A DNA stretch of 64,000 bases from Lentimicrobium sp. L6 (GCF_013166655.1 NZ_JABKCA010000002.1:62001-126000); one strand, 5' to 3'. Shown: positions 17,044-26,379, counted from the first letter of the stretch. Program-made: numbers and translations. Notes: generated from the sequence alone by a model not told the origin.

Positions 17044-18294
17044 ATGAAAGATTTACAAAGAATAACTATTTATAAAAACCTCATCATCTTCTTGATATTA
17101 GGTTTCTTATTACTTAGTATCTCTCCTTTTTGGCACCTATTGCCATCAGTGGCTATTCTTAGCTTTCTTACCATTTTGTCCTATAATGGTGCTAAGCAAA
17201 GTTTGGTGAATTTGAATAAGAATAAATGGCATGTTTTGTTGTTTAGCTCCTTGTTTTTTAGTTATCTGCTGGGGATGGCTTATACCACAAATAAAAATGA
17301 CGGTTGGCTCGATGTAATGTTGAAATCTTCATTTTTGCTTTTCCCTTTGACCTATGGAATATTTCCAAACGATTTATTTAAAGGAAAAGACCTTCGAAAG
17401 ATTCTAAATTCCTATGTTTTTATCTTGTTTGGTAGTACACTATTTTGTTTTGTAAATGCAATATTAAGCTACCAAAGTCATTCTGATCCCAGTGTGTTTT
17501 ATTATACCAAATTCGTGTTTTTTCAGCATCCTTCTTATTATGGTTTATATGTTAATATGGGGGTTCTAATCATACTAAATCAATGGATTAGAGATAAAGA
17601 CTCCATGGGGCAGAAGAGTAGAATATTGCAATTGGCTTTGCTTCCTTGGTTTCTTATTATTTTGTTTCTCGTTCAATCGAAAGCTGCTATTTTAACAGCT
17701 GGGTTTTTAGCAATATTAGCGGTGTTTGATGTTGTGGTATTTCGGAAGAACATTAAAAAAGGCATAAGTATATTTCTCAGTTTTGTCCTCATATATTTAG
17801 TAGCTATTGTTATTATCCCTAAAAGCTCTGATCGTTTTGATTCTGCTACTCAAACTATAGAACAAAGGGGGGAGGTTGATAATACCAAAGAATCAACTGC
17901 TGCTAGATTAAGCCTATGGAAAATAGCCTTTAAAACAATCATAAAACAACCCTTATTAGGTGTTGGAACGGGAGATGTAGAAACAGTATATAATGAGGAA
18001 TTAAAGAAAGAGGGTTTTCTGAAAGATGGTGAAATGACTTATAATTCGCATTCTCAGTATTTGCAAACAGCTATTGCTCTTGGCATTTTTGGTTTGTTGG
18101 TATTGCTAGCCAATGTTATATTCCCTTTTGTAATAGGGTTTAAGGAACGGAATCTTCTTTATATGGGTTTAGCTGTAACCGTGGCATTCAATATTTTGGT
18201 AGAGAGTATGTTGGAGCGACAAGCTGGGGTAATGTTTTTTACTTTCTTTAATAGTTTTATTTTCTTTGTTCTCATGAGAACAAAAGAAAGGTAA
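17044..18294 (+). CDS. O-antigen ligase/polymerase (Wzy_C type)
   Basis: A 416-residue inner-membrane protein with about ten hydrophobic segments and a large periplasmic loop. That loop contains LSLWKIAFKTIIKQPLLGVG and TYNSHSQYLQ, whose histidine corresponds to the conserved loop residue of WaaL-type ligases. The family either ligates polysaccharide to lipid A core or polymerises repeat units; sequence alone does not separate these. It is the last plus-strand gene of the cluster and converges on a minus-strand glycosyltransferase four bases away. Confidence 0.85.
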   Translation: MKDLQRITIYKNLIIFLILGFLLLSISPFWHLLPSVAILSFLTILSYNGAKQSLVNLNKNKWHVLLFSSLFFSYLLGMAYTTNKNDGWLDVMLKSSFLLFPLTYGIFPNDLFKGKDLRKILNSYVFILFGSTLFCFVNAILSYQSHSDPSVFYYTKFVFFQHPSYYGLYVNMGVLIILNQWIRDKDSMGQKSRILQLALLPWFLIILFLVQSKAAILTAGFLAILAVFDVVVFRKNIKKGISIFLSFVLIYLVAIVIIPKSSDRFDSATQTIEQRGEVDNTKESTAARLSLWKIAFKTIIKQPLLGVGTGDVETVYNEELKKEGFLKDGEMTYNSHSQYLQTAIALGIFGLLVLLANVIFPFVIGFKERNLLYMGLAVTVAFNILVESMLERQAGVMFFTFFNSFIFFVLMRTKER

Positions 18295-18298
18295 GCAA

Positions 18299-19522
18299 TT
18301 ATTCAGAAATAATATCTATAAACTTCTTTGCGAGGAAACGATAATCGTGATGCTGTTCTGCAAAGCGTCTACCATTCTTTCCCAATTTTAATAAGTCTGT
18401 TTCTGGGAGCTGAATAAGATGGGCTACTGCCTTCACTATAGCAGCTGAATCTTCTGGTTGAATACTAATGCCACATTGGGCATCTTCAACCATATTGTTA
18501 CCAGCGTCAATAGACTGAATTACAGGTTTGGCAGCCATCATATAATCAATCATCTTATTAGGACTAATTCCAAAACGGAATAAGGGTTGATATTTTAACC
18601 CGATAAATAAGAAATCGAATAATGATAATAGCTCTGGAATCTCATTCTTAGTGACGCTGTCAAGAATGAAGCAATTTGAAAGATTTTCTTTTTCAATTCT
18701 GCGCTCTAAAACTTCTTTCTCAGGCCCTTTTCCTACAATAACAACAGCTACAGAAGAGTCTATTTTATGGCAAGCATCTAACAAAGTATCCAAAGCATTT
18801 GCTAAACCCAAAGTTCCGGTGTAAGCCAGTATTTTGGAAAATTTTGTTTTAATTTCGGTAATACTCTTTCGGGTTTTAGGATTTAACTTCTGTCTCTTAT
18901 TCCAGTTTTCAACTGAAAAACCATTGGGAACGTAATGCCATTTCTTTAAATCCAATCCTCTCGATTTCATATAATCTTGAGTTTTGGGAAGCATGGAGAT
19001 GATGATGTCGGAATGTCTATATGCAAAGTCTTCAGCATGTTGCATGGCCATAATGAAAGGATGTTTTCTTGACATTCCTCCTAGTTCTATGGGGGATAAA
19101 GGCCATAAGTCGTGAACCTCATAAGCATATTTGGCTTTGGCTAATTTGGCTATTCTTCTGGCGGCATAATTATCAGAAGTGTAAGTGGAGCTGGCAATTA
19201 CTATATCGGGTTGATATTGTTTTGAAATTTGTTTAGAGCGAGAGTATATTTTTCTTACAAAATCAAAAATATTTAAAACACGTTTAACTCCATTTCCTTC
19301 ATAAGGTCTTGTCTTTACCCAAACATACCTTATCCCATCTAAAATAACTTCCTCAAAATCTTTTTTTACTTCTGGTTGATGTGCTCTAATATGAGATTGG
19401 TTAGATGCTAGAATAGTTACGTCATGCCCCATAGCAATCCATTCTTTAGCCATGAAATATGGTCTAAATTCCATTCCTAAATCTGGAGATCCAGCATAAT
19501 GATTGATCACAAGAATATTCAT
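18299..19522 (-). CDS. Glycosyltransferase, GT4, WbuB-like
   Basis: A 407-residue GT-B glycosyltransferase. The N-terminal part MNILVINHYAGSPDLGMEFR and EVHDLWPLSPIELGG are typical of WbuB-like L-fucosamine or N-acetylhexosamine transferases. The C-terminal part has LAYTGTLGLANALDTLLDA and the donor site FRFGISPNKMIDYMMAAKPV. It likely belongs to the polysaccharide pathway although it is on the opposite strand, converging with the O-antigen ligase gene. Donor and acceptor are unknown. Confidence 0.88.
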   Translation of the reverse strand: MNILVINHYAGSPDLGMEFRPYFMAKEWIAMGHDVTILASNQSHIRAHQPEVKKDFEEVILDGIRYVWVKTRPYEGNGVKRVLNIFDFVRKIYSRSKQISKQYQPDIVIASSTYTSDNYAARRIAKLAKAKYAYEVHDLWPLSPIELGGMSRKHPFIMAMQHAEDFAYRHSDIIISMLPKTQDYMKSRGLDLKKWHYVPNGFSVENWNKRQKLNPKTRKSITEIKTKFSKILAYTGTLGLANALDTLLDACHKIDSSVAVVIVGKGPEKEVLERRIEKENLSNCFILDSVTKNEIPELLSLFDFLFIGLKYQPLFRFGISPNKMIDYMMAAKPVIQSIDAGNNMVEDAQCGISIQPEDSAAIVKAVAHLIQLPETDLLKLGKNGRRFAEQHHDYRFLAKKFIDIISE

Positions 19523-19606
19523 TAAATATGATTTTGCGGCAAATATCGGATATTATTTGCTTTGCACCATGATTTAGGAATTTGGAATCTATTTTATAGT
19601 GATTCT

Positions 19607-20149
19607 CTATTTTAAAAACTTTATAGTTAGTGGATATTTATATGGATCCCCATTCATCACTTTTATAGTATTAAGTATGATAATTGCAGTACTAAACAAG
19701 CCTATGAGTGGTAATAAAACTACTCCAATCACAGCCATGACTAGAACCAAAGAACCTAATAAATATATGAGCAAACTCAATTGAAAATTCATGACATCTC
19801 TAAAGTGACTCTGCATTTCTGGAATTTCAGGTTTTTTCCAGATAAATAGAATAAGAGGAGGGAAAATCATAACAAACAGACCGCTCAAATGTAGAAGTGC
19901 CAACCACTGAGTATGGTCTACAGGTGAAGCATTCTGCTTTTCTTTTTCTACGATTTCACTCGTGAACTCTTCCAAAGCTACATCTAATGCTTCTGCCAAT
20001 AGATTTAATGTATAAGTCCTAGGATCTACTTCACCATTTTCAATCCTCTGAATGGTACGAACACTCAATTTCGTTTTCTCAGCTAAATCTTCTTGAGTAT
20101 AGCCTTTTAATAATCTTAATTCTTTGATTTTTTGTCCTATCATTTCCAT
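19607..20149 (-). CDS. XRE-type regulator fused to DUF4870 membrane domain
   Basis: A 180-residue protein. Residues 1-60 form an XRE helix-turn-helix (IKELRLLKGYTQEDLAEKTKLSVRTIQRIENGE). The rest has three hydrophobic segments of the DUF4870 type (LLHLSGLFVMIFPPLILFIW, then LLIYLLGSLVLVMAVIGVVL). It would be a DNA-binding protein tethered to the membrane, a plausible way to couple membrane state to transcription. Start ATGs are at 20149 and 20143; the frame further upstream overlaps the promoter. Three copies of an operator-like repeat lie just upstream, suggesting autoregulation. Confidence 0.82.
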   Translation of the reverse strand: MEMIGQKIKELRLLKGYTQEDLAEKTKLSVRTIQRIENGEVDPRTYTLNLLAEALDVALEEFTSEIVEKEKQNASPVDHTQWLALLHLSGLFVMIFPPLILFIWKKPEIPEMQSHFRDVMNFQLSLLIYLLGSLVLVMAVIGVVLLPLIGLFSTAIIILNTIKVMNGDPYKYPLTIKFLK

Positions 20150-20164
20150 ATCGTTTTTTGAGGA

Positions 20165-20172
20165 CAAATGTA
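20165..20172 (-). promoter_or_regulatory. -7 box of the XRE/DUF4870 gene
   Basis: TACATTTG on the minus strand is a full consensus match, 16 bases before the ATG at 20149. A TTGG about 17 bases upstream may be the -33 element; it overlaps the operator-like repeats. Confidence 0.55.
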
Positions 20173-20180
20173 TCCCCAAA

Positions 20181-20222
20181 TCACCCGACCAAGTTAGCTA
20201 TTTCACCCGACATTCACCCGAC
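20181..20222 (-). promoter_or_regulatory. Three phased operator-like repeats GTCGGGTGA
   Basis: The 9-mer GTCGGGTGA (minus strand) occurs exactly at 20181..20189, 20203..20211 and 20214..20222. Start-to-start distances are 22 and 11 bases, two turns and one turn of the helix, so all copies face the same side. They cover the -33 region and upstream of the regulator's promoter. Confidence 0.65.
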
Positions 20223-20255
20223 ATTTGTAATTATTTCTTTATTTGATAAGGATTG

Positions 20256-20271
20256 TAGACAAATTTGTCTA
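20256..20271. promoter_or_regulatory. 16-bp perfect palindrome
   Basis: TAGACAAATTTGTCTA is a perfect inverted repeat about 100 bases upstream of the XRE/DUF4870 gene. It is the size of a dimeric repressor site. No gene starts immediately to its right, so its target is unclear. Confidence 0.35.
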
Positions 20272-20479
20272 GCGGAGTTTGAAATTGAAAAGGATTGCTG
20301 TTAATTGGTCTCTGGATGAAAAATTTATGTTGTTGTACTTAGTCAGAAAAATAAAGGTTGAGTCTGTCGTGTGACAAAAGGCTTGCGAACTATTTTAAAT
20401 CTGAAGCTCCGGTTGATATCATTAAGATGACTGGTTCAAAATGGAAGTATACCGATTTATAGGTTTCTTATTAGTTCAG

Positions 20480-20692
20480 AATCAATACTGTCCAAAAGAA
20501 GTTCTGTATTAAAAAAGATTCTTCACTTCATTTCATTACGCTCAGATGACAGGGTGTTAGAATTTGACAGGAAGGAAGAAGGGCTTTGCTTTTGGCATTG
20601 AAAAATGCAAAGCCCTTCTTCCTTATGAGTTGCCAAAACACCTGTCATTCCGATGCGTAGCGAGGAATCTTTAATAATAATTAGGACGCTAA
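20480..20692. repeat. Dispersed palindromic repeat, copy B
   Basis: Second copy of the element at 81..294. The outer arms AAAGATTCTTCACTTC and GCGAGGAATCTTT are complementary, and CAGATGACAGG opposes CCTGTCATTCCG. The central stem AGAAGGGCTTTGC with GCAAAGCCCTTCT is perfect and longer than in copy A. The stretches 20272..20479 and 20693..20861 flanking it contain no visible gene. Confidence 0.7.
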
Positions 20693-20861
20693 TGGTTCAG
20701 AATCTATATTGTGCTTGCAAGAAAACTACAATTATACGATGGCTTGGATAAGAAATCTTCGAGAACAAGGCTTGTGAGTCTTAGTTGTCAAGTGTTTACT
20801 TTCGTAAATGATTGGCAAATAAGATGAGCATAACGAAGTTATCGGAGATTTCTTGAAAAGA

Positions 20862-21230
20862 CTATACGATTTCTTTTCCAAATGGCGTTAGGGCCAAACC
20901 AGCCATCTTAAAATGCTGACGAGCAAATGGAATTCCAATGATAGTAATGGCCAATAATATTCCGAAACATAAATGAGTGAGAGCAATCCAAATACCTCCA
21001 ATAAAAATCCAAATAATATTAAAAAGAGTATATAAACAGCCTCCAGATGAAGGAGTACTTCTAACCTCGCTTCCAAAAGGCCAAAGTGCCAATATTCCAA
21101 GTTTCATGGTTTGTATGCCAAATGGAATGCCAATAATAGTAATCATCATTAATAAAGATGAAACAAAATATTGAATGGCAACAAGCAATCCACCAAAAAT
21201 TAGCCAAATAAGGTTTCCAAGAAAGTTCAT
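20862..21230 (-). CDS. YccF family inner-membrane protein
   Basis: A 122-residue membrane protein with two similar halves. Each has a GIPF-containing motif after a hydrophobic stretch (ITIIGIPFGIQTMKLG and ITIIGIPFARQHFKMAG) and a WLIFGG or WIFIGG start. This duplicated layout is that of the YccF/DUF307 family, whose role is unknown. The ATG at 21230 is chosen; an upstream in-frame extension to 21326 lacks any membrane or domain character and overlaps the leader region. Confidence 0.88.
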   Translation of the reverse strand: MNFLGNLIWLIFGGLLVAIQYFVSSLLMMITIIGIPFGIQTMKLGILALWPFGSEVRSTPSSGGCLYTLFNIIWIFIGGIWIALTHLCFGILLAITIIGIPFARQHFKMAGLALTPFGKEIV

Positions 21231-21326
21231 ATTTATTGTTTTATCCTTTAGAGTTAAAATATTCAAATTGGTTACAAAGTACCGGAATTTTGAATTCCTG
21301 GGCAATAAAAAGAAGAATATTTCCAC

Positions 21327-21334
21327 TATCTTTG
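21327..21334 (+). promoter_or_regulatory. -7 box of the PNGase F-like gene
   Basis: TATCTTTG, a consensus match, lies 42 bases before the ATG at 21376. Confidence 0.45.
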
Positions 21335-21375
21335 AATTCTCTATTTAATATTCAAGTCACAATCAAATCACTATA

Positions 21376-24300
21376 ATGAAACACACTAACTCTATTTTAT
21401 TATTCGTTTTTTCAGTTTTGCTGGGATTTCAATCCATGGCAGGACCTGGCGATACTATCATGATACAAACCATCGAATATGAAGGCTTTCCACCGGGTTC
21501 TGGTTGGTTGGCACCTCGAGAAGGATATTTTGATTTTTCTGCTGTTGATGATAAAGAATTTTCTAAAGTATTTGTCCATTATAATTTGAAATGTGATGAT
21601 TCGCAAAATCCAGCTTGTGGGGAGTGGGATTATTTGTCTTATCTCAAAGTGATGGAACATACTGGAATAGGCTATCATCCTAGTTATATCGTTGGAGGGC
21701 AAGGCGGATTAACTCCTGCTACCTTTGATTATATGAATGAAGTCTCTTGGAAATATCAATCCAGATTTGAAAATGAAATCGTTTTTAATAGTTCTAGTCA
21801 ATCGGAATATGAACTAGGTACAGGCTCTTCAAATTTATCTCATCCGTTTAACGCTGCAGAATCCGATTCCAGAGCTTTTTACCTGTTTAGAGCCGATGAA
21901 TTAAGTGCGTCTGGATTAACTGTTGGAGAAATTACAGGCATACAATTTAATGTGAATAGCCTTGGAGATGCCATGCAAAGAGTGAATATTAGAATCAAAG
22001 CGACTTCTGATAATGAACTCAGTGAATATGTTGAGGATACTGATTTTACGACGGTTTATGCTAAGAATTCAGAAATTACAGAAACGGGTTGGGTGAATTT
22101 TGATTTCACTGATTTTTTCACGTGGGATGGTAGTTCTAATATGATAGTGGATATCAATTTTGCTTCTCCAAATGGGAATACAGCAACTACGGTTAAGGGT
22201 TCCACTTTGGCATGGAATTGTACACTACTATCCTCTCACGATGACTATTGTTTTAATTTTAATGGCCCCGATTTAGTAAGTGCTCCGGTTGATAATCTAA
22301 CTGATTTAGAAGAAGAGGTTACCATTTCTTTTTGGCAGTTTGGTGGCCCAGAACAGCCTCAAAGTGATGGTATTTTTGAAGCCAAAGATGCAAATGGAGC
22401 ACGAATTTTAAATATACATCTTCCTTGGAGTGATGGTCGTGTTTATTGGGATGCTGGAACTGCTGCACATTATGATAGAATTGATAAAACAGCAGATAAT
22501 GCTGAGCAATATAGAGGTAAATGGAACCATTGGGCTTTCACTAAAAAAGCCGCTCTAGGCCAAATGAAAATCTTTTTGAATGGCGAGCTCTGGCATTCTA
22601 GTACTGGTAAATTCATGACTATTGGCGCAATTGATACCCTTTTAATTGGAAAGAATATTGGAGGGAGTTATTATGATGGAAAAATAGATGAAGTTCAGGT
22701 TTGGTCTAAGTCTCTAGAGGAGGAAACCATTGCTGCTTGGATGTATAAAGATATTGATGCTTCACATCCTGATTATGAATTCTTAAAAATTTATTATCAG
22801 TTTGATGAGTTAGATGGATTACAAACTTCTGATGTGATGAATAGTGAAGCTGCAACGGTGCAAGGAGTTCCTGATGTAGTAGATTATAATGGTCAACGAG
22901 TAAAGGATTTTACCAGCTCACAAGAACGACCTCAAGTGAAGTTTAATCGTAACTCTTCGGATTATACCATCACTACTAATTTAGTAATTGATTCATTCCC
23001 TCAAGGACAAACACAATTAACTACTTATATTCAAGAATCAGCAGGTGCAACACCTGTAGTTGACGAAGAATTATTTGTTTATCCAGCCTATTATAATCAT
23101 TATCAATATGATGAGAATGGTATAGCAACAGATTCTTCAATGGTAGAGCCAGATGTTGAATTAACATTAGAAATGATTGAATATAACACAAGCGAACCAG
23201 GTGTTGAGATATTAATTCCTTGGGAAATTGGCAGGTTTATTACTCCTTATGGAAATAACCTATCATTAGGTGCCGATGGGTGGACTTGGGTTTATGACGT
23301 AACCGATTTTCAGCATTTATTACAAGGAGATAATGTACATATCAGTGCAGGGAATTTCCAAGAATTATTGGACATGAAATTTTATTTTGTTGAAGGAACA
23401 CCACCAAGAGATGTTTTAGAAACCAAGAAATTGTATTCTAAGAATGTTTCTTTAAGCAATTTTGATAATGTAATTATCGATACTGCTGTAGAGTTACTTC
23501 CGGAAGCCAAAATGTTTACTTTTAAAACCACGGTTACAGGTCATGGTTTTGGCAGCGGTGCCAACTGTGGTGAGTTTTGTTCAAATGTTCACTCCGTTCA
23601 TGTAAATGGAAATGAAGAATACAGTTGGGATATCATTCAAGAATGTGGTGAAAATGCTTTATATCCACAAGGTGGAACATGGTTCTATGATAGAGCGGGT
23701 TGGTGTCCTGGAATGGCCGGCAAACAACAAAACTTTGATATTACTCCATTTGTAAATGTAGGAGTTGATACGGAAGTAAATGTAGATTATAATATTGAAG
23801 AAGACCCTTATGGAAACTATGTGACAGAAATTTTCTTTGTGAGCTATGATGAACCAAATTTTGCCAACGATGCCAGCATCGAAGAAATCATAGCACCTAA
23901 TAAGTTCAAAGAAAATGGTCGTTTCAATCCTATTTGTGGAAATCCAATCATCCGTATTAAAAATACAGGAGCAGAGAATTTAACTACTCTAAACATTACA
24001 TATGGAATTGAAGGAATGACTGAGTACAACTATACTTGGGAAGGAAGCTTAGAGTTCTTGCAAGAAGAAATTGTAGAACTGCCAACAGTTGACAGAGATG
24101 AATTCTTTGGAGCATCAAATAAAAGATTCAATGTAACTATTTCAAGCGAAGTGGATGAATACGAACATAATAATATCAATACCTCAACTTTTGAAGTGGT
24201 TGATGAATATGCTCAACAAATTATCATTGAGTTCAAAACCAATACTCGCCCATTCGAAAACAGCTACGAAGTTCATGATACAGATGGAAACATAGTATAT

Positions 24301-24801
24301 TACAGAACACAGTTTGAAGCAAGTACTGTTCATTATGATACGCTGAATTTAGAGCAGGGTTGTTATAAATTCATTGCTTATGATACTGGTGGTGATGGAA
24401 TGTACAACTGGCCATCAAACCATGGAACTGGTCATATTAAATTGAGAACGATGGATGGCTCTTTGGTTGCAAATCTCGAAGCCTGGTTTGGAGAGTATAT
24501 TGCACATTCATTTGTAAATACTGCCTATCCTGTAAGAATAGATGATAGAGAAAACCTTACTTTCAATATTTATCCAAACCCATCAGATGGCTTATTCAAT
24601 ATTGAATTAATGACCAATCCAGGCGATTATCAGGTGAGTATATATAATCCAGCTGGTGCTTTGGTTCACGAAACTGAAATCAATAGCCAGTCGCCAGGTA
24701 CTTATCAGCTTAACTTATCAGAGCTTGACAATGGATTGTATTTAATCAATGTGACTTCAGGGGAATTTAATATGTTTAAGAAAATTGTAATCGAGAAATA
24801 A
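21376..24801 (+). CDS. PNGase F-like secreted glycoamidase with LamG insert, T9SS
   Basis: A 1141-residue secreted protein. A signal peptide (1-22) is followed by the first part of a PNGase F N-terminal domain, ending in CGEWDYLSY (Asp85, matching catalytic Asp60 of the Elizabethkingia enzyme). A large insertion follows, with a beta-rich part (about 130-290) and a LamG/concanavalin-like domain (about 295-480; WNHWAFTK, KIDEVQVWSKSL). The family sequence resumes with WEIGRFITPYG (Glu617) and VYDVTDFQHLL, then TVTGHGFGSGANCGEFC (Glu733) and YDRAGWCPGMA. All three catalytic acids appear kept. Residues 830-1060 hold further beta domains. A T9SS type A sorting domain begins at about 1065 (FNIYPNPSDGLFNIEL) and ends FKKIVIEK. 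It probably removes N-glycans from glycoproteins outside the cell. Confidence 0.85.
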   Translation: MKHTNSILLFVFSVLLGFQSMAGPGDTIMIQTIEYEGFPPGSGWLAPREGYFDFSAVDDKEFSKVFVHYNLKCDDSQNPACGEWDYLSYLKVMEHTGIGYHPSYIVGGQGGLTPATFDYMNEVSWKYQSRFENEIVFNSSSQSEYELGTGSSNLSHPFNAAESDSRAFYLFRADELSASGLTVGEITGIQFNVNSLGDAMQRVNIRIKATSDNELSEYVEDTDFTTVYAKNSEITETGWVNFDFTDFFTWDGSSNMIVDINFASPNGNTATTVKGSTLAWNCTLLSSHDDYCFNFNGPDLVSAPVDNLTDLEEEVTISFWQFGGPEQPQSDGIFEAKDANGARILNIHLPWSDGRVYWDAGTAAHYDRIDKTADNAEQYRGKWNHWAFTKKAALGQMKIFLNGELWHSSTGKFMTIGAIDTLLIGKNIGGSYYDGKIDEVQVWSKSLEEETIAAWMYKDIDASHPDYEFLKIYYQFDELDGLQTSDVMNSEAATVQGVPDVVDYNGQRVKDFTSSQERPQVKFNRNSSDYTITTNLVIDSFPQGQTQLTTYIQESAGATPVVDEELFVYPAYYNHYQYDENGIATDSSMVEPDVELTLEMIEYNTSEPGVEILIPWEIGRFITPYGNNLSLGADGWTWVYDVTDFQHLLQGDNVHISAGNFQELLDMKFYFVEGTPPRDVLETKKLYSKNVSLSNFDNVIIDTAVELLPEAKMFTFKTTVTGHGFGSGANCGEFCSNVHSVHVNGNEEYSWDIIQECGENALYPQGGTWFYDRAGWCPGMAGKQQNFDITPFVNVGVDTEVNVDYNIEEDPYGNYVTEIFFVSYDEPNFANDASIEEIIAPNKFKENGRFNPICGNPIIRIKNTGAENLTTLNITYGIEGMTEYNYTWEGSLEFLQEEIVELPTVDRDEFFGASNKRFNVTISSEVDEYEHNNINTSTFEVVDEYAQQIIIEFKTNTRPFENSYEVHDTDGNIVYYRTQFEASTVHYDTLNLEQGCYKFIAYDTGGDGMYNWPSNHGTGHIKLRTMDGSLVANLEAWFGEYIAHSFVNTAYPVRIDDRENLTFNIYPNPSDGLFNIELMTNPGDYQVSIYNPAGALVHETEINSQSPGTYQLNLSELDNGLYLINVTSGEFNMFKKIVIEK

Positions 24802-24820
24802 AAGTCGATTTTTGAATATA

Positions 24821-24858
24821 GAAATCCCTAGTTGTTCATTCAGCTAGGGATTTTTTAA
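24821..24858 (+). terminator. Terminator of the PNGase F-like gene
   Basis: AAATCCCTAG and CTAGGGATTT form a perfect 10-bp stem with a 12-base loop, followed by TTTT. It lies 20 bases after the stop. Confidence 0.85.
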
Positions 24859-24897
24859 TTTAAAAAAAGCCATGAGTTTTAACCCATGGATTATTTG

Positions 24898-24905
24898 TAA
24901 TTTTG
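24898..24905 (+). promoter_or_regulatory. -7 box of the aspartase-family gene
   Basis: TAATTTTG, 17 bases before the ATG at 24922, fits the consensus. The -33 element is weak. Confidence 0.4.
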
Positions 24906-24921
24906 TTTCATAATAAGGAAT

Positions 24922-26358
24922 ATGAGAAAAGAAAAAGATTTTTTAGGTGAAGTAGAAATTGAAGACAAATATCTATATGGAATTCACTCGGTTAGAGCTC
25001 GTCAGAACTTCCCGAATCAAAGCGCTTTCCATCAGGAATGGTACCAGGCAGTTGGTGAAGTAAAACGGGCCTGCTATCAAACTTATAAAAACTTTAAAAA
25101 ATTAGTTTTAAAAGGAATTCCCACTACTGATTTACCTATTCATTTTATGGGAGATTCCTCCATTGAATCTCTGCAAAAAGCAGCTGAAGAAGTTGCTCTG
25201 GGCAAACATTTCGATCACTTTATTATTCCTGCTGTTCAAGGTGGTGCTGGCACTAGTATTAATTTAAATGTAAATGAAATTATTGCCAATAGGGCTTTAC
25301 AAATAATGAATCATCAAACAGGTGATTATTCGACAATTGATCCTATTGAACAAGCTAATATATATCAATCTACCAACGATGTCATTCCAACAGCATTAAA
25401 GGTAAGTCTCATGAAATTGTTGAAAAAATTAGAGGAGGCCATCAATAAAAGTAGGAAAGCAATGGAAGGAGTAGAGAACGAGTTTAGAAGTATTCCTCGC
25501 TTGGGTTATACTCAGCTTCAAGAGGCTGTCCCTTCCACCTATGGTCGTCTTTTCTCTTCTTATAGCGATGCATTGAGTCGTGATTGGTGGAGGGTTAGCA
25601 AATCATGGGAAAGAATTAAAGTTGTAAATTTAGGTGGTGGGGCTATTGGTACTGGGGTATCTGTTCCTCGATATTTTATTATGGAAGTCGTCCAGCAATT
25701 AAAAGATTTAACCAAGCTTCCCATCAGCCGAGGTGAAAACCTCGGAGATGCCACCTCTAATCTTGATTCATATGTGGAGGTGAGTGCTATTCTTAAAGCT
25801 CATGCTGTGAATTTAGAGAAGATGGCAAACGATATGCGCCTCCTAGCTTCAGATATCACTAAGCCTAATTTTAGTATTCCACAACGACAGGTTGGCAGCT
25901 CTATAATGCCCGGAAAAGTGAATCCTGTAATTCCTGAGTTTATCATTTCTAGCATGCATCAAGTTTATTGTAATGATATGTTGATAAGTAATCTATCTGC
26001 AAAAAGTGACTTTGAGCTCAATGCCTATTTACCGTCGATTGGTAATGCTTTATTAGAGAACCTGAAATTATTAATTGCTGCTAATCAGAGTTTAGAGCAA
26101 AACTTGCTTCACGGTATAAAAATTGATACGCAAAACTCGGAGGAGGATTTTTATAAAAGCGCTTCCTTAACTACGGTTTTAAGTCCCTTAATCGGCTATC
26201 ATAAAGCCGCTGAAATGGCAAAATTGATGAAGCAAAAGCAGACCAGTATTTTTCAAGCCAATCAAGAATTGAACTTACTTGGCGAAGAAAAGCTGAAAGA
26301 GATGATGAAACCGGAAAGTTTAACCGCTTTAGGATTCTCCATAAAAGATTTAATGTAA
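24922..26358 (+). CDS. Aspartase-family lyase linked to HydF
   Basis: A 478-residue member of the aspartase/fumarase superfamily. It contains the signature GSSIMPGKVNPV with its flexible loop serine, plus QGGAGTSINLNVNEIIANRA and QSTNDVIPTA. Aspartase subfamily members release ammonia and fumarate from L-aspartate. The gene directly precedes hydF, and lyases of this family are found in hydrogenase-maturation loci of several anaerobes, where ammonia supply for the H-cluster dithiomethylamine bridge is a plausible job. Substrate is inferred; fumarase or another ammonia-lyase activity is not excluded by sequence. Its own promoter lies just upstream. Confidence 0.82.
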   Translation: MRKEKDFLGEVEIEDKYLYGIHSVRARQNFPNQSAFHQEWYQAVGEVKRACYQTYKNFKKLVLKGIPTTDLPIHFMGDSSIESLQKAAEEVALGKHFDHFIIPAVQGGAGTSINLNVNEIIANRALQIMNHQTGDYSTIDPIEQANIYQSTNDVIPTALKVSLMKLLKKLEEAINKSRKAMEGVENEFRSIPRLGYTQLQEAVPSTYGRLFSSYSDALSRDWWRVSKSWERIKVVNLGGGAIGTGVSVPRYFIMEVVQQLKDLTKLPISRGENLGDATSNLDSYVEVSAILKAHAVNLEKMANDMRLLASDITKPNFSIPQRQVGSSIMPGKVNPVIPEFIISSMHQVYCNDMLISNLSAKSDFELNAYLPSIGNALLENLKLLIAANQSLEQNLLHGIKIDTQNSEEDFYKSASLTTVLSPLIGYHKAAEMAKLMKQKQTSIFQANQELNLLGEEKLKEMMKPESLTALGFSIKDLM

Positions 26359-26379
26359 TTTCTTAAAGAATAAAGAGTG

